The notes below the pieces were generated by a model. It was not told where the DNA came from and did no database searches. It worked only from the letters and a program-made list of their open reading frames with translations. The position numbers were made by a program, and so were the translations under genes. 5,103 nt of DNA, from contig JBEKDJ010000366.1 of NCBI GenBank assembly GCA_050014415.1, positions 1-5,103 of the forward strand. The letters run 5' to 3'. Below, piece by piece: positions 3,505 through 5,103 of this stretch. The stretch is from JBEKDJ01 sp050014415 (GTDB lineage: Bacteria; Desulfobacterota; BSN033; UBA1163). The first letter of the stretch is position 1. Each line of letters begins with the position of its first letter.

Positions 3505-5103
3505 TTAAGTGAGTTCTTCTCCTGTTCTTGAAACCTCGTAGCCACCCATCTGGAGCACTGTCTTTTTGAACTCCTCTGAGCGAACCGTCTCGATCAGCCT
3601 TTGGACCTTTTCATCCTCGAAATGGACGGAGGGGATGATGAGATCATAGCTTTCCGTACACACAGGAACGAATTCCAAACCCAAAGCCCTGGCAGCGGAG
3701 AGGATTCCTAGCCCAGCGTCCGCTATCCCACTGGCAACCGTGGAGGCCACAGCCATGTGGGTGTACTCCTCCTTGCCATATCCTTTGATCTGATCCGATT
3801 CAATGGAAAGAGTCTTGAGGGTGTGATCAAGAAGAATTCTCGTTCCAGATCCTTTTTGACGGTTGATGAAGGAGACGTCTTTTCGGAGAAGATCTCCCAA
3901 TCCTTCAATCTTCTTCGGGTTTCCTTGCTGAATAATCAACCCCTGCTCCCTATTGACGAGATGGATGACCCTCAAATCAATTCCTTTCAAATACTGGCGT
4001 ATATATGGAAAATTATATTCTCCCGTATCGGGATCAAACAGGTGAACCCCGGCCATGTGGCAGATGCCGTTCTTGATCGCAAGGATCCCTCCCAGACTGC
4101 CCACATGATGGGACGAGAGGAAGATGGGGGGATAGAATCTTCCCAAGGTGTTGGCTAAGATGTCAAGGGTGAGGTCATGGCTTCCTACCATCACGACGGT
4201 ATTCAAGATTTCCTGAACAGGCTTGAGGAGTTCTACCTCTATCTCTTCATTCTCATCCAAACCTTCTGAAAGGGTTGGAATCCTAACGATCCCATCGGCC
4301 CTCGTCAAAGAGGTGATCATTCCTGAACCTCTGGGCAAGGGGGTTACAAAGAATTTTCCTCCCACGCTCCCTATCTTCACTCTCAGAAATTCCTCCGTTC
4401 CCAACTTGGAAGGAATCTTTCTCGTAGGAAAGGCCTTTATTTTCTGCCTCTCAGGATTCACCAAATGGAGCGATCGCTTGAGGATGGGCCTCACCAATTC
4501 CTCGTAGGAGATGATTGCGGAGATTGGGTAACCAGGGATCCCAATGATGGGTCGCTCTTTGAATTTCCCAATGAGAGTTGGTTTCCCCGGCATCATGGAG
4601 ACACCGTGGATGAGGACTTCTCCCAACTCCTCGATGACGGACCGAGTATAATCTTCCGAACCTGCGGAGGAGCCAGCAATTATGAGAATCAAATCCGCTC
4701 CTTCGCAGCTTGAAAGGAGCGCTTTCTCAATTTCGTTGCGATCGTCTCTGACAATCGGGTGACGGATTGGGATTCCTCCATCCTCGATGATCAATCCGCT
4801 GAGAACATAGGAGTTGGATTCGATCACGCCGGGCCGAGCATCTGGACGGCTAAACCAAGATTCGTCGGGTTCCAACAACTCTGACCCGGTGGGGAGGATC
4901 AGCACTCTAGGTTTCTTCTTAACCTTGACCTCTTGGTACCCACTTGCCAGGAGTGCGCCCAAATCGTAAGCGGTGATTTTATGGTTTTCAGGGAAGACCA
5001 TTTCGGTAGCGATGACATCCTCACCGGCTGACCTGACATGCTGCCAAGGATAGGCAGCCTCTCTGATTTCCACTCTTTCTGGATCGATGAGATGGACGTC
5101 TTC
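3505..5103 (-). CDS. moeA: Molybdopterin molybdenumtransferase MoeA fused to a PBP-like domain, 5' end outside the window
   Basis: The frame is open to the right edge, giving 532 visible residues up to TAA at 3505-3507. By comparison with full MoeA, perhaps 100 N-terminal residues lie outside. MoeA inserts molybdate (or tungstate) into adenylylated molybdopterin. Visible parts in order: the end of the MoeA N-terminal domains (about 1-60, with HVRSAGEDV); the molybdopterin-binding domain (about 65-210) with PTGSEL, AGSSAGSEDYT, MMPGKPTLIGK and GIPGYPISA; MoeA domain IV (about 228-293); and a C-terminal PBP-like domain (about 302-520; PF12727/COG1910 type). That last domain carries VGSHD, SSHHVGSLGGILAI, DPDTGEYN, NRQKGSGTR (about 414-422) and HMAVASTVASGIADAGLG. 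Such fusions occur in archaea and deltaproteobacteria, and the extra domain is thought to bind an oxyanion or cofactor ligand. No signal peptide precedes it, so it acts in the cytoplasm. A GTG at 5071-5073 is internal to the conserved region and is not the start. Confidence 0.93.
   Translation of the reverse strand, partial: EDVHLIDPERVEIREAAYPWQHVRSAGEDVIATEMVFPENHKITAYDLGALLASGYQEVKVKKKPRVLILPTGSELLEPDESWFSRPDARPGVIESNSYVLSGLIIEDGGIPIRHPIVRDDRNEIEKALLSSCEGADLILIIAGSSAGSEDYTRSVIEELGEVLIHGVSMMPGKPTLIGKFKERPIIGIPGYPISAIISYEELVRPILKRSLHLVNPERQKIKAFPTRKIPSKLGTEEFLRVKIGSVGGKFFVTPLPRGSGMITSLTRADGIVRIPTLSEGLDENEEIEVELLKPVQEILNTVVMVGSHDLTLDILANTLGRFYPPIFLSSHHVGSLGGILAIKNGICHMAGVHLFDPDTGEYNFPYIRQYLKGIDLRVIHLVNREQGLIIQQGNPKKIEGLGDLLRKDVSFINRQKGSGTRILLDHTLKTLSIESDQIKGYGKEEYTHMAVASTVASGIADAGLGILSAARALGLEFVPVCTESYDLIIPSVHFEDEKVQRLIETVRSEEFKKTVLQMGGYEVSRTGEELT

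Noticed and set aside
3434..3510. CRISPR-like short repeats between moeA and moaA
   Set aside because: The units are under ten bases, degenerate and without unique spacers; they form one palindrome.
3757..4158. 133-codon plus-strand open frame opposite moeA
   Set aside because: It lies fully antisense to the well-conserved PBP-like domain, and the translation shows no recognisable domain.
5071..5073. GTG as the start of the moeA gene
   Set aside because: The frame continues upstream to the window edge with MoeA-like sequence, and the codon falls inside a conserved MoeA region; the true start is outside.

Overview
The window is a one-directional block of six genes, all on the minus strand, most of which build the molybdenum (or tungsten) pterin cofactor (Moco). 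Read in the direction of transcription, from high to low coordinates, it holds: the 3' part of a moeA-type gene fused to a periplasmic-binding-protein-like domain (3505-5103, 5' end outside the window); moaA (2450-3433); moaC (1817-2317); a stand-alone MOSC-domain gene (1248-1742); a mog-type molybdopterin adenylyltransferase (636-1127); and a DUF169-family gene (1-623, 3' end outside the window). The DUF169 gene is open to the window edge and covers the whole left end.

Together the genes give both ends of the pathway. MoaA and MoaC convert GTP to cyclic pyranopterin monophosphate. Mog adenylylates molybdopterin, and MoeA inserts the metal into the adenylylated product. The middle step (MoaD/MoaE molybdopterin synthase and MoeB-type activation) is not encoded here. 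The MOSC and DUF169 proteins are accessory members whose exact jobs the sequence does not reveal. The MOSC protein is plausibly a sulfur-carrying or Moco-binding partner.

The gaps between the genes are unusual. Four of the five junctions hold a different imperfect palindrome built from short tandem units: about 3444-3500 (CAGATTT/GCAATTT type), 2338-2438 (AACCTTA type), 1781-1842 (AAGTCG type) and 1148-1292 (CGCAGAG type, enclosing two further perfect hairpins). Two of them run into the preceding gene and supply its last codons and stop (moaC and MOSC). A third ends ten bases before the moaA start, which has no recognisable Shine-Dalgarno sequence. Only the mog-DUF169 junction (12 bp) lacks such an element and looks translationally coupled.

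The moderate base composition, the MoeA-PBP fusion, the DUF169 gene and the many short palindromic intergenic repeats suggest an anaerobic bacterium, most likely a Desulfobacterota (deltaproteobacterial) relative. This is inference from gene content, since no phylogenetic marker is present. I see no tRNA, rRNA, CRISPR array, transposase or convincing intrinsic terminator, and no gene-free stretch longer than about 130 bases.
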